DNA from: Tamilnaduibacter salinus
GTDB taxonomy: Bacteria > Pseudomonadota > Gammaproteobacteria > Pseudomonadales > Oleiphilaceae
Assembly: GCF_003096655.1 (NCBI RefSeq)
Contig: NZ_QEKQ01000004.1
Coordinates: 265,397 to 329,396, forward strand
DNA length: 64,000 nucleotides
Reading direction: 5' to 3'
Shown here: one piece after another, positions 6,306-15,697 of the stretch
How the letters are laid out: the number at the start of each line of letters is the position of its first letter
Numbering within the stretch: the stretch's first letter is position 1
Program-made: the position numbers and the translations under genes
The notes under the pieces: generated by a model
What the model was told of the DNA's origin: nothing
Seen by the model: the letters and a program-made list of their open reading frames with translations, nothing else
Databases searched by the model: none

Positions 6306-9122
6306 TCAGGGGTGGTGTGTCAGCGGTTGGCTGACACGGTCGAGCAGGTAGACGATGCTGTGATAGTCCAGCCCACTATGGCCGCTGAGCCCGATTTCGC
6401 AGGTCCGGCTGGTCGAGATGCCTTCCCGGCAGCCCTGCACCTGTGCCGGTAGAGTCCGCAGCGCGTGCTCGTTCAGTTCCGGTGTCGTGAATCCCTTGTC
6501 CCCCGCGAATCCACAACAGTGAATGCCTTCGGGAACAACCACGTTGTTTGAACAGCGCCGAGCGATGTCGATCAGCCCGCTCGCTTCGCCAAGGTGTTGG
6601 GTGCTGCAGGTCGCGTGAACGGCGATGGGGGTGTCCTCGGGCTCAATGGCCAATCGATCCAGAAGGTATTCATGAATGAAGCGAACCGGATCGTAGAGCC
6701 TGATGCGGGCCTCCCGGGCGGCGTCCTGCAGCTGCAGTGTGCATGGGCTGGTGTCGCAGTATACCGGGTCCCGGCCATCCCCTGTGGCCCGGAGGAGGGT
6801 TGCTATCAATTGCTCACGCTTTTGTCGTGCCTGGTCTGGATACCCCTTCGAAGCGAAAGGCTGGCCGCAGCACAGGGAGTCCAGTCCCTCTGGAATGATG
6901 ACTTCAAAGCCGCCCTTTTCCAGCAGCTGGCGTGTTTTATCGATCAATGGCTCCTGTTCGGCATCGCTCCGGCTGGGGCCCATCACGCGGGACACGCAAG
7001 CGGGCAGGTACACGACTCGGGGTTTGGTCGTCCGGGGCGCTGTGGGCGATGGGATAAACCGGACCGGTTGGGGCATGGCCAGACTACTCACTGGCAGGCG
7101 TTTTCCGGAGAGTTGGTGCGCTCTCTGGCTGAAACGATGGACTATCGGTGCGCCCAGCAGGGTTTCAGTCGCGGTTGCCAATTTAAGGGAAAGCCGGGTT
7201 GTCGTCAGTATGCCGGCAAAGTGGTCGGCCAGCCATTGTGCCCCCGTATGGCCCCGGGCGTTTTGTGCCCGAATCTGGCGTACCAGATCGCCGGTGTTGA
7301 TGTCCACCGGGCAGCGCTGGGCGCACAGGCCGGTGGCGGCGCAGGTGTCGATGCCCCGATAGTGGAAGGCGTGCTCCAGCTTTCGGGTATCCTCGCCTGC
7401 TGCCCGGCGGTCCTGGATGTCACGCCAGACAACGATCCGTTGCCGGGGCGAAAGGGTAAGTCCCTGTGAGGGGCAAACCGGCTCACAGAAGCCGCATTCG
7501 ATACAGCGGTCCACAAGAGGATCGGCCGCTGGCATTGGTTTGAGATTCTTCAGATGAATCTGCGGATCGCGGGAGAGGACAACATCCGGGTTGAGGATAT
7601 GATCGGGGTCCAGAAGCCCCTTGATGGACCACATCAGGTTCCAGGCCTGCTCGCCCCACTCCAGTGCGACGAACGGCGCCATGTTGCGCCCGGTACCATG
7701 TTCGGCTTTGAGTGATCCTCCGAACTCGCGGGCGACCAGGTGAGACACCTCCTGCATAAAGCCCTCATAGCGGGCCACTTCTGCGGAATCATCGAATCCT
7801 TGCGGGAAAACGAAGTGAAGGTTGCCCTCCAGCGCGTGGCCGAAAATGATGGCGTCGTGATAGCCGTGCTTCTCAAACAGCGTCTGAAGGCGCATCACGC
7901 CCTCTGCCAATCGGTCCAGCGGGAAGGTGATGTCCTCAATGATGACGGTGGTACCGACCGGGCGGGCGGCACCAACCGCCGGGAAGGTGCCTTTGCGGAT
8001 GGCCCAGAGTTGCTCCGATCTGGCTCTGTCGGTGGTGAAGTCGGCGGACTGCTCGACGGGGAAAGCGGCCAGTGCCTCGCGGGTCTTATCAAGCCGCTCT
8101 TCAAGGCTGTCAGGACTGCTCGCCCGGGTCTCGACAAGAAGCGCACAGGCGCTGTCAGACACGTCACGAATCCAGTCGGGCATGCCCGGCTTACTCTCCA
8201 CCGAGCGAAGGCTCCGGCGATCAAGCAGTTCGACGGCATCAACAGGCTGTTTCCGAAGGTCGGATGCGGCCCGGCAACAGGTTTCCACGTCCGGAAAGAT
8301 GATGAGTGCTGTGGCTTTATGAGCGGGGTCAGGAACCGTGTCGTAGGTGGCGGCACTGACAAACCCAAGCGTGCCCTCCGAGCCAATCATCAGGTGGACA
8401 AGAATGTCGAGCGGATCGTCAAAATCCACCAGCGCGTTGAGCGACAGCCCCGTCGTGTTTTTCAGACGGTACTTGTGTTCAATGGTCTGTCTCAGAGTGG
8501 TGTCCGCTCGTGTCTCCCGGGCCAGCTGATTCAGTCGTGCCAACAGTTCGGCATGCCTGGCTCGGAATGCCTGGACGCCTGCGGGGTCCTCGGTGTCGAG
8601 CACGCTGCCGTCGGCCAGTACCAGCCGCATGTGACGGATGGTCTGGTAGCTGTTCTGGGCGGTCCCGCAGCACATGCCGCTGGCGTTGTTGGCAACGATG
8701 CCTCCGATCTTGCAGCTGTTGATGGAGGCAGGATCTGGCCCGATCTTGTAGCCATAGGGCGCCAGCCACGCATTGGCCTGCGCGCCGATCACGCCGGGTT
8801 GTAACCGGATCTGGCGACCGTTGTGGCGGATGTCGTAACCCTGCCAGTGATCGCCCAGCAGGACCAGAATGGAGTCGCTGATTGCCTGGCCTGACAGGCT
8901 GGTCCCGGCGGCCCGGAACGTCAGTGGAACCTGGTATCGTCGGGCAATGCCCAGAAGGTGAACGACCTCCGACTCCTGCTCGACCCTGACGACAACCTTG
9001 GGGATGAGCCGATAGAAGCTGGCGTCGGTGCCATAGGCCAGAGTTGAAATGTCATCGGTATAGACTCGCCTGGCGGGAATGCGATCTCGTATGGCCTCAA
9101 GGGCCTCCTCTGGCAGGGTCAT
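6306..9122 (-). CDS. dld: FAD/Fe-S D-lactate dehydrogenase (Dld-II type), quinone-linked
   Basis: 938 residues, the length of the respiratory D-lactate dehydrogenases found beside lactate operons. In order: an FAD-binding domain with PLTFRAAGTSLSGQ and GGIVANNASGMCCG (residues about 35-175), an FAD-oxidase C-terminal domain (about 200-500, with HALEGNLHFVF), two 4Fe-4S motifs (CIECGFCEPVCP near 539; CAATGLCAQRCPVD near 590) and a GlpC-like region with two cysteine-rich CCG motifs (LCCGQP near 747; HCCGFAGDKG near 867). It oxidises D-lactate to pyruvate at the inner membrane. Its ATG overlaps the lutC stop by 4 nt, so it is the fourth gene of lutABC-dld. A glycolate or other 2-hydroxyacid substrate is less likely. 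Confidence 0.87.
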   Translation of the reverse strand: MTLPEEALEAIRDRIPARRVYTDDISTLAYGTDASFYRLIPKVVVRVEQESEVVHLLGIARRYQVPLTFRAAGTSLSGQAISDSILVLLGDHWQGYDIRHNGRQIRLQPGVIGAQANAWLAPYGYKIGPDPASINSCKIGGIVANNASGMCCGTAQNSYQTIRHMRLVLADGSVLDTEDPAGVQAFRARHAELLARLNQLARETRADTTLRQTIEHKYRLKNTTGLSLNALVDFDDPLDILVHLMIGSEGTLGFVSAATYDTVPDPAHKATALIIFPDVETCCRAASDLRKQPVDAVELLDRRSLRSVESKPGMPDWIRDVSDSACALLVETRASSPDSLEERLDKTREALAAFPVEQSADFTTDRARSEQLWAIRKGTFPAVGAARPVGTTVIIEDITFPLDRLAEGVMRLQTLFEKHGYHDAIIFGHALEGNLHFVFPQGFDDSAEVARYEGFMQEVSHLVAREFGGSLKAEHGTGRNMAPFVALEWGEQAWNLMWSIKGLLDPDHILNPDVVLSRDPQIHLKNLKPMPAADPLVDRCIECGFCEPVCPSQGLTLSPRQRIVVWRDIQDRRAAGEDTRKLEHAFHYRGIDTCAATGLCAQRCPVDINTGDLVRQIRAQNARGHTGAQWLADHFAGILTTTRLSLKLATATETLLGAPIVHRFSQRAHQLSGKRLPVSSLAMPQPVRFIPSPTAPRTTKPRVVYLPACVSRVMGPSRSDAEQEPLIDKTRQLLEKGGFEVIIPEGLDSLCCGQPFASKGYPDQARQKREQLIATLLRATGDGRDPVYCDTSPCTLQLQDAAREARIRLYDPVRFIHEYLLDRLAIEPEDTPIAVHATCSTQHLGEASGLIDIARRCSNNVVVPEGIHCCGFAGDKGFTTPELNEHALRTLPAQVQGCREGISTSRTCEIGLSGHSGLDYHSIVYLLDRVSQPLTHHP

Positions 9123-9793
9123 GCATCCTCCAGGATGAGCGTAATCAGTTCTTTCGGCCCATGAGCGCCGTAGGCCAGAACCTGCTCGATGTCGGCGGTC
9201 TTGGATGGACCGGAGACCAGCAGTAGATTGGTAGGCATTCCCGACGCCCAGTCCTGGGTCTGCATCAGGTCATAGAGGTTGTCGGCGATGGTGCTGGCCT
9301 TCAGCAACGCGATGTGCAGCGGCGGGACGAGGCTCATCAACCTTGGTTCATGACGATCCGGCCAGATCGCCAGGGTGCCGGTGGCGGCAATGCCCCCGAC
9401 GGAGCCGGTGAGAGACGCACTAACGTCGTTGAACAGCGTCTCTTTCCACTCTTCGATCGGGCCGTCCCAAGGGGTAAGGTGGATCTCTGACCCGTTGACC
9501 TCCCAGGCCTTGCTCAGTTGGGAGCCGTGTGGGGTTTCCGGCGCAAACAGAAGATTGGGGATTCCTCGCGTGCGCAGTTGCTCATAAAGACGCTGAGGCC
9601 AGTCGCCCTGAGTTGTCCGGTGTACCTCTGTGTGGACGGCTTCCAAGAGGCGAGTGAGCCGCTCGACTCTGGCTTCAGTGCTGTCATAGCGCCATGTCCT
9701 GGTGACGAGGGTTGCGTCGAACTCGTCCGGTCGAGGCTGACTCCCCTCAAGGCCGGCGCGTAGCCGACGCATAATCCCGTCACGGGCGCTCAT
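9119..9793 (-). CDS. lutC: LutC/LldG subunit of the L-lactate oxidation complex
   Basis: A 224-residue LUD-domain protein (GGIAATGTLAIW, RLMSLVPPLHIALLK, LLVSGPSKTADIEQVLAYGAHGP are family hallmarks). LutC is one of three proteins (LutA, LutB, LutC) that convert L-lactate to pyruvate in many bacteria. It overlaps lutB by 4 nt at its start and dld by 4 nt at its end. Confidence 0.9.
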   Translation of the reverse strand: MSARDGIMRRLRAGLEGSQPRPDEFDATLVTRTWRYDSTEARVERLTRLLEAVHTEVHRTTQGDWPQRLYEQLRTRGIPNLLFAPETPHGSQLSKAWEVNGSEIHLTPWDGPIEEWKETLFNDVSASLTGSVGGIAATGTLAIWPDRHEPRLMSLVPPLHIALLKASTIADNLYDLMQTQDWASGMPTNLLLVSGPSKTADIEQVLAYGAHGPKELITLILEDA

Positions 9794-11232
9794 GATTTGC
9801 TCCTCATGTGGTTGCGAGCCTGTTCATGCAGCGATCGAGCTGCCGGCGTCGGTGCGCTGCGGTAATCGGTCCAGGGGCGCAGCCGCGCGGGTTGAAGTCG
9901 ACGCAAACGGGTGACGCCCCAAAGAAACAGGCGATAGATTCGCGGGTGGGTATTCAGCCACTGCCAGCCCCTCCAGATCAGTTGCTCGCGGTTGGAGTAC
10001 CGGCTTCCCGCGCCAGCGACGGCCGCCTCCGAGTCCTCGGGGTGTCTGACGTTCTCCTCGCGCAATCGCTGGAGCAATTCCGGTATCGGTATTTTGACCG
10101 GGCAGACATCTCCGCAGGCACCGCAAAGCGACGACGCCGAGGGATGGTCCGGGACGCGGTCCAGGCCGACCAGGTGCGGGGTGAGGATCTTGCCGATGGG
10201 GCCAGGGTAGACCTCGCCGTAGGTATGGCCTCCCACGCGGGTATAGACCGGGCAGTGGTTCATGCACGCCCCGCAGCGGATACAGTTGAGCGTCTGTCTG
10301 AGCTGGGCGTCCGCAAAGGCGCGGCTACGGCCGTTGTCCAGCAGGACCAGGTGAACCTCCCTCGGCCCGTCGCGTTCGTCGTCCTTGCGCGGTCCGGAGA
10401 TCATGTTGATGTAGGTGGTGATGGGCTGACCCAGCGCCGAGCGGGTCAGTAGTGACAGCAATGGGACCACATCCCGGAGGTTGGCCACCACTTTCTCGAT
10501 GCCGGTCACGGCAATGTGCACCGGTGGCACCGTGGTGCTCATTCGGCCGTTGCCCTCGTTTTCCACAAGCACCAGCGTACCGGTCTCAGCCACGGCAAAG
10601 TTCACGCCGGAGACGCCGACGTCGGCTTCCATGAACTTTTGTCGCAGTATCTGGCGACCGGTGCCGACCAGCTCATGGATATCGTCACTGAGTTCCCCGC
10701 CGAGCTTCTCCTGAAACAGCCGTGCAACCTGCCGGGCGTTCTTGTGGATGGCTGGCATGATGATGTGTGACGGTTTTTCATGGTCGAGCTGAACGGTGTA
10801 TTCGCCCAGATCCGATTCCAGGCATTCGATGTCTCGTTCCGCCAGGTAGTCGTTCAGCTCCATTTCCTCGCTGACCATGGACTTGCCCTTGACCACCTGC
10901 CGCCCCTCCTGGGCTTCGATTAGCCGATGAACGATTTCGTTGGCTTCCTCGGTGGTCTCCGCCCAGTGCACCCGGACGCCGTTGGCGGTCAACCTCTGCT
11001 CCAGCTGGTCGAGCAGGTCCGGGAGTTGGGACAGGGCGCGGGCACGGATGCGGTTGCCCAGATCCCGAAGGTCTTCACGTTCCTGTGGGTCGCTGAAGGC
11101 CTGTTCGCGCTTGTGCATCAGACCATCCATCGCGGTGCGGAAGTTGTTGCGCAGCTGTGCATCATCCAGCGCGTGGCGCGCCCGAGTCTTGAAATCGCCG
11201 TCGAGATTGGTCACCGGGATGGATTGTGTCAT
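9790..11232 (-). CDS. lutB: LutB/LldF iron-sulfur subunit of the L-lactate oxidation complex
   Basis: 480 residues from the ATG at 11232, which overlaps the lutA stop (ATGA); a longer upstream frame lies inside lutA and is rejected. The N-terminal LUD domain (about 75-300; GVSGVNFAVAETGTLVLVENEGN) is followed by two 4Fe-4S motifs (CIRCGACMNHCPVY near 315; CGACGDVCPVKIP near 368) and a short conserved tail with aromatic residues. It carries electrons from L-lactate oxidation toward the respiratory chain. Confidence 0.92.
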   Translation of the reverse strand: MTQSIPVTNLDGDFKTRARHALDDAQLRNNFRTAMDGLMHKREQAFSDPQEREDLRDLGNRIRARALSQLPDLLDQLEQRLTANGVRVHWAETTEEANEIVHRLIEAQEGRQVVKGKSMVSEEMELNDYLAERDIECLESDLGEYTVQLDHEKPSHIIMPAIHKNARQVARLFQEKLGGELSDDIHELVGTGRQILRQKFMEADVGVSGVNFAVAETGTLVLVENEGNGRMSTTVPPVHIAVTGIEKVVANLRDVVPLLSLLTRSALGQPITTYINMISGPRKDDERDGPREVHLVLLDNGRSRAFADAQLRQTLNCIRCGACMNHCPVYTRVGGHTYGEVYPGPIGKILTPHLVGLDRVPDHPSASSLCGACGDVCPVKIPIPELLQRLREENVRHPEDSEAAVAGAGSRYSNREQLIWRGWQWLNTHPRIYRLFLWGVTRLRRLQPARLRPWTDYRSAPTPAARSLHEQARNHMRSKS

Positions 11233-12050
11233 GAGCCCTCCTGACAACGCTCCCAAAGGAAACTGGCTATATGGCGCCCCTTGAGATTGAGGTTCTGTCT
11301 GTTCATCGCGCCATTGATATTGAGTAGGCAGCCGCAATCGGCGCTGATGAGTTCGTCCGCACCCGACTGGCTCAGTGACTGGGTTTTGTCCGCCACCATA
11401 GCGCCTGAAATATCGGGCATGCGGACACAGAAGGTGCCCCCGAAGCCACAGCACTCGCTTTCATGATCGTGATCGACTCGTGTGACGCCGGAAAGCTGCG
11501 CCAGTAGGCCTCTGGCGTGATGGTGCGTCTGCATCTCACGGCGTGCCGTGCATGAGGTATGAAGCGCCACCTGGCGATGGCGGCCACGGTCCTGCAGGCG
11601 AACCCGGCAGACATTCAGCAGGAACTCCGTCAGCTCGAACGTATTCTCGGCGACACGCAACGCGCGGTCCCGGGTCTGGGGTTCGTGATTGAACAGTCCA
11701 GGGTAGTGGTGGCGGATCATGCCCGCACAGGAACCGGAAGGCACAACGACCGGCGTGCCGGTGTCGAGCAGTGCCAGCTGGGCTCTGGCCACGGACTCCG
11801 CCTGTTCGCGATAGCCGGATGTCCAGGCAGGTTGTCCGCAACAGCTCTGGTTCTGTGGAAAATCGACCTGTATGCCCTGGTGTTCGAGCAGTCGGATCGC
11901 GTCCATTCCCGCCTCCGGGAAAAACAGGTCAACGACACAGGTGCCAAACAGCACAACTCGGTCCGGCTTCTCCGGGTACTCTCGTCCGGCTTTGTTGCTT
12001 TGGACAATGCGCGTCGCGTTGGGCGAGGCATCGTAGAACAGATCTGTCAT
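11229..12050 (-). CDS. lutA: LutA/LldE subunit of the L-lactate oxidation complex
   Basis: 273 residues with two cysteine-rich CCG domains (SCCGQPAWTSG near 70; ECCGFGGTFCV near 197), the signature of LutA/GlpC-like proteins that bind an iron-sulfur cluster. First gene of a four-gene operon joined by 4-nt overlaps. The promoter region at 12051-12278 is shared with the divergent GntR gene and contains its palindrome. Confidence 0.91.
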   Translation of the reverse strand: MTDLFYDASPNATRIVQSNKAGREYPEKPDRVVLFGTCVVDLFFPEAGMDAIRLLEHQGIQVDFPQNQSCCGQPAWTSGYREQAESVARAQLALLDTGTPVVVPSGSCAGMIRHHYPGLFNHEPQTRDRALRVAENTFELTEFLLNVCRVRLQDRGRHRQVALHTSCTARREMQTHHHARGLLAQLSGVTRVDHDHESECCGFGGTFCVRMPDISGAMVADKTQSLSQSGADELISADCGCLLNINGAMNRQNLNLKGRHIASFLWERCQEGS

Positions 12051-12111
12051 GACGGGTGGTCCTGAGACGCCGGTGCTTCGGCGCAGTTGCGTCTATCGTT
12101 GTTTTTCGGTT

Positions 12112-12128
12112 AACTGGTAATACCAATT
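12112..12128. promoter_or_regulatory. LldR-type GntR operator between lutA and the regulator gene
   Basis: AACTGGTAATACCAATT contains the palindromic core TGGTaatACCA (12115-12125), the same as the site before the TRAP operon. It lies 62 nt upstream of lutA and about 150 nt upstream of the regulator start, suited to repress both divergent promoters when lactate is absent. Confidence 0.75.
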
Positions 12129-12180
12129 AACAACTTTGGCGCCTCTACATTAGGGTCGCTCAGAGTGGGCTGTCAAAGGA

Positions 12181-12194
12181 AATTGGTCAGACTT
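12181..12194. promoter_or_regulatory. Half-matching GntR operator
   Basis: AATTGGTcagACTT keeps the left half-site AATTGGT with a degenerate right half (ACTT instead of ACCA). It lies 56 nt beyond the good operator toward the regulator gene and could serve as a weaker autoregulatory site. Confidence 0.35.
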
Positions 12195-12278
12195 TGGTGG
12201 CAATGTGGCGCTGGAATCTTCCACGCCGCTCGATCAGAGCGCAGAATAGAGGGCCGGATCACACGGATAAGAGAGGCT

Positions 12279-13055
12279 ATGGCTGTCGAACGAATTGCGC
12301 CGACACGTATTGCTGACACGATCGTTGAAAAGCTGGAGACCATGATCCTGGAGGGAACGTTGCAGCCTGGTGAGCGACTTCCTGCCGAACGGGTCCTGGC
12401 TGAGCGCTTTGGTGTTTCCCGCCCGTCCCTGCGTGAGGCGGTTCAGAAGCTGGGTGCAAACGGGCTTCTTGTCAGTCGTCATGGAGGCGGGAATTACGTC
12501 TCCGAATCACTCGGGTCAAGCTTCAGTGATCCGCTGATCACACTCCTGCGCAACCGTGCCAGCGCTCAGAGCGATCTTCTCGAATTCCGCCGGACGGTCG
12601 AAGCAGACTGCGCCTACTATGCGGCCCTGAGGGCCACGGAGCCGGATCTTGCTCATATCCGAAAAGCCTACGAAGCGCTTCAGGCCTGCTATGCGGAATG
12701 CGACGAGACCAGCCTGAAGGAGGAAGGTGAGGCCGATGCGGGCTTCCACCTTGCCATCGCCGAAGCCAGTCACAACGCGATTCTGCTGCATACCATCCGC
12801 GGCATTTTCAGTCTGCTGCAGGTGAATGTGGTCACCAACATCGGCGGCATGTACGCGAAGGATGCCGAGACTCAGAGTCAGCTCATGGCGCAGCACCGTC
12901 GCCTGTTCGAAGCCATTGTGGAACGTCGGGCAGAAGACGCCCGAGAGTGTGCCGGGCAGCACATCGAGTACGTGGCGAGCGTACTCGGAGAGCAGAACGA
13001 AACGTACGAGCGCCTGGAACGTTCGCGGCGACGGGAGCAGCTGGCGCAAACCTGA
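12279..13055 (+). CDS. lldR: GntR-family (FadR/LldR subfamily) transcriptional regulator of lactate genes
   Basis: 258 residues from the ATG at 12279, preceded by AAGAGAGG; a longer frame from 12165 gives non-family sequence and covers the operator region. The winged helix-turn-helix spans about residues 10-75 (GERLPAERVLAERFGVSRPSLREAVQKL), followed by an FCD ligand domain with the expected acidic/histidine residues (DAGFHLAIAEASHN). It is divergent from lutABC-dld and most like LldR/PdhR, which release TGGT-N3-ACCA operators on binding lactate or pyruvate. The symbol rests on family and context; the true effector is not shown by sequence. Confidence 0.82.
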   Translation: MAVERIAPTRIADTIVEKLETMILEGTLQPGERLPAERVLAERFGVSRPSLREAVQKLGANGLLVSRHGGGNYVSESLGSSFSDPLITLLRNRASAQSDLLEFRRTVEADCAYYAALRATEPDLAHIRKAYEALQACYAECDETSLKEEGEADAGFHLAIAEASHNAILLHTIRGIFSLLQVNVVTNIGGMYAKDAETQSQLMAQHRRLFEAIVERRAEDARECAGQHIEYVASVLGEQNETYERLERSRRREQLAQT

Positions 13056-13688
13056 GGGGGCCCCTTGCCGGACCTGAGCGTCACGTCGTCAGTGTAATGC
13101 AGGGATGGCTCGCCGATGCTCTTGCAAGTACCGGCGTCGTCCAGCGACTTTCCGGCGTGGTCCAGACCCGAGGCCGATTGATGGTTTGAGTTCACAGATG
13201 CCTTGCTCGATGGCCATGGGCTGATGATCCCTTTTATGCAAAAAGTGTCTAACAAGCTGGTTGATAAGCCAGTCTTACGGCACTACTATCGTTGCCAACA
13301 CGGCCCCTGCCTCTTGGTTTCGAAAGAAACTAACGCGGGGGTTCTTATTGTCTGCCTCCCCGTGTTACCACCAGCTTTTCCAGTTTTCCGGTACGCCCAT
13401 ATCCATTACAGATAGCGCCCGCTGAGAGTCTTGCCCGGGGAGCGACGGCAGATGGTTTGCCAGTCGTTCATCATCGCCATGATAGTGCCACAAAACGTCT
13501 TCCCTGGAGCGAGTGACTAAGCCCCGGTATTGGTTCAGCCCGGCACAACGACTCAACCGGGGGCCGATCCTTTGACGCCATCCTGATTTCAGGACACGCT
13601 ATGCGCCAAAACGCGCAAACCGAACCGACACGACCTGTCGCAGGCGCGTGTTGTTCTTCGCGCGGTATCACCTCACCAGGGAGCAGTC
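13056..13688. other. 633-nt gap between the lactate region and the defence island
   Basis: It contains the left copy of a 64-bp repeat (13131-13194). I see no convincing gene; a 70-codon frame at 13203-13415 has no family resemblance and no good ribosome site. An inverted pair near 13331-13369 (AACGCGGGG/CCCCGTGTT) may be a weak hairpin. The hsdM promoter should lie near 13560-13670. Confidence 0.5.
13131..13194. repeat. Left copy of a 64-bp imperfect direct repeat flanking the defence island
   Basis: By direct comparison about 54 of 64 bases match 22163-22226 in the same orientation, without gaps (shared blocks include GTCCAGCGACT and CGATTGATGGT). The right copy is next to the 3' end of tRNA-Ile. 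The two copies enclose hsdM, the abi remnant, hsdS, hsdR and the toxin-antitoxin genes. Confidence 0.75.
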
Positions 13689-15665
13689 ATGAACACGGAG
13701 AACCATTCCGAACTGGCCTCATTTATCTGGTCCATCGCCGATTTGTTGCGCGGTGATATGAAGCAGTCCCAGTACGGGCGGGTCATTCTGCCGTTTACGC
13801 TTCTGCGGCGGATGGAATGTGTGCTGGCGCCGACCAAGGAAGCGGTGCTGGCGGCAGCGGAGCAGCACGAGAACAAACCGGAGACGGCCCGAGACCGGTT
13901 GTTGCGCCGGGCCTCCGGGCAGGACTTCTACAACGCCTCGAAGCTCACCCTGTCCCAGCTGTCCGACACCCAGACCGGTGAAGACCTGCTGAGCTACGTG
14001 CATTCGTTCAGTGAGGAAGCGCGGGAGATCTTCGAACACTTCAACTTCGAGGACTTTGTGCAGCTGCTCGAGGGCAGCGACCTTCTCTATCAGGTGGTTC
14101 AGGCCTTCAGCGCCGTGGATCTCAGCCCCCAGCGCATCTCCAACTACGGCATGGGCGCGATCTTCGAGGAGCTGATCCGCAAATTCGCGGAGAGCTCCAA
14201 CGAAACGGCCGGGGAACACTTCACGCCGCGCGATATCGTGCACCTCGCCACATCACTGGTGCTCACCGGTGAGGAAGACCGGCTCCAGCCGGGGCGCATC
14301 CTGACCATTTATGACCCGACAGCCGGGACGGGGGGCTTCCTCTCCGAAGGCGAGGCCTACGTCAATGCCATCAGCAACGACGTGCAGGTGTCACTGAGCG
14401 GTCAGGAGCTCAACCCGGAGTCCTACGCCATCTGCGTGGGCGACATGCTGATCAAAGGTCAGCCGGTTCGGAATATCAGGCGCGGCAACACGCTGTCCGA
14501 TGACCAGCTCCGGGGCGAGCACTTCGACATCATGCTCAGCAATCCGCCGTTCGGCGTGGACTGGAAGAAGGTGCGCGAGCAGGTGGAAAAGGAGCACAAA
14601 CAACAGGGTTACAACGGGCGATTTGGCCCAGGCCTGCCGCGTGTGTCCGACGGTTCCCTGCTGTTCCTCATGCACCTGGTCGCGAAGATGCGTGCCCGCG
14701 AGGACGGTGGCTCACGCATTGGCATCATCCTGAATGGCTCGCCGCTTTTTACCGGCGGTGCCGGCAGCGGTGAATCCGAGATCCGGCGCTACCTGCTGGA
14801 GCACGACCTGGTGGAGGCCATTGTCGCGCTGCCCTCCGATGCCTTCTTCAACACCGGCATCAACACCTACGTCTGGGTGCTGTCCAACCAAAAGCCAGAC
14901 GTACGCAAAGGCAAAGTGCAGCTGATCAACGCGACGGACCGCTACGCCAAGATGCGCAAATCGCTGGGCAGCAAGCGCCACTACATCCCCGAGTCCGAGC
15001 AGGACGCGATCGTGCGCCAGTACGGCCGGTTCGAGGAGACGGACGAGAGCAAGATCTTCCCGACCCAGGCCTTTGGCTACCGGCGCATCACCGTGGAGCG
15101 CCCACTGCAGCTCAACTTCCAGGCCAGCGAGGAGCGCCTGGCCCGCCTGCAGGAGGAAAAGTTCTTCGGCAAACTCTCGGAGGACGAACAGAACGCCCTA
15201 CTGGCTGCCTGTGACACGTTGGGCGACACAATCTACCGTAATCGGGAAGACTTCCTCGCCGCCCTGAAAAACGCCTGCACCGACGCGCAGTTCTACCCCA
15301 GCGCGGCGCAGCTCAAGAACATCTGGAAGGCCCTGGGGGAACACGACGACGAGGCCGACTACTGCCGGGACAAAAAAGGCCGCATCGAACCCAATCCGGA
15401 CCTGCGTGACAACGAGAACGTCCCGCTCGGCGAGTCCGTCTACGACTACTTCGAGCGCGAAGTCCTGCCCCATGTGCCGGACGCCTGGATCGATGAGTCC
15501 AAAACTGATGACAAGGACGGCGAAGTGGGCATCGTCGGCTACGAAATCCCCTTCAACCGCCACTTCTACGTGTTCGAACCGCCCAGGCCGCTGGAAGAGA
15601 TTGATGCGGATCTGAAGCAGTGCACCGACCGGATCAAGCAGATGATTGAGGAACTCTCGGCGTGA
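13689..15665 (+). CDS. hsdM: Type I restriction-modification DNA methyltransferase subunit
   Basis: 658 residues. The N-terminal HsdM domain (residues 1-150) is followed by an N6-adenine methyltransferase domain with S-adenosylmethionine motif DPTAGTGGFL (near 208) and catalytic motif IV NPPFGVDW (near 284). A C-terminal extension of about 150 residues ends in a helix (IDADLKQCTDRIKQMIEEL) typical of HsdM. It methylates the target adenine with HsdS and HsdR. GGGAGCAG before the ATG supports the start. The operon is interrupted: about 575 nt with an Abi remnant lie between it and hsdS, and a second copy of its final codons occurs at 16181-16246. Confidence 0.93.
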   Translation: MNTENHSELASFIWSIADLLRGDMKQSQYGRVILPFTLLRRMECVLAPTKEAVLAAAEQHENKPETARDRLLRRASGQDFYNASKLTLSQLSDTQTGEDLLSYVHSFSEEAREIFEHFNFEDFVQLLEGSDLLYQVVQAFSAVDLSPQRISNYGMGAIFEELIRKFAESSNETAGEHFTPRDIVHLATSLVLTGEEDRLQPGRILTIYDPTAGTGGFLSEGEAYVNAISNDVQVSLSGQELNPESYAICVGDMLIKGQPVRNIRRGNTLSDDQLRGEHFDIMLSNPPFGVDWKKVREQVEKEHKQQGYNGRFGPGLPRVSDGSLLFLMHLVAKMRAREDGGSRIGIILNGSPLFTGGAGSGESEIRRYLLEHDLVEAIVALPSDAFFNTGINTYVWVLSNQKPDVRKGKVQLINATDRYAKMRKSLGSKRHYIPESEQDAIVRQYGRFEETDESKIFPTQAFGYRRITVERPLQLNFQASEERLARLQEEKFFGKLSEDEQNALLAACDTLGDTIYRNREDFLAALKNACTDAQFYPSAAQLKNIWKALGEHDDEADYCRDKKGRIEPNPDLRDNENVPLGESVYDYFEREVLPHVPDAWIDESKTDDKDGEVGIVGYEIPFNRHFYVFEPPRPLEEIDADLKQCTDRIKQMIEELSA

Positions 15666-15697
15666 TGATGCGGGTGGATGGGACCGTTACTCATGCC

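Noticed and set aside
9790..11454. Extended lutB start at 11454
   Set aside because: The extra residues lie within lutA and do not resemble LutB; ATG 11232 overlaps the lutA stop as in the rest of the operon.
13195..13225. Remnant of the tRNA-Ile 3' end next to the left island repeat
   Set aside because: Only about 8 bases (GCCTTGCT) match the tRNA end and the alignment needs a gap, so it cannot be told from chance.
13203..13415. 70-codon plus-strand frame in the gap before hsdM
   Set aside because: No ribosome site, no recognisable motif, composition like non-coding sequence.
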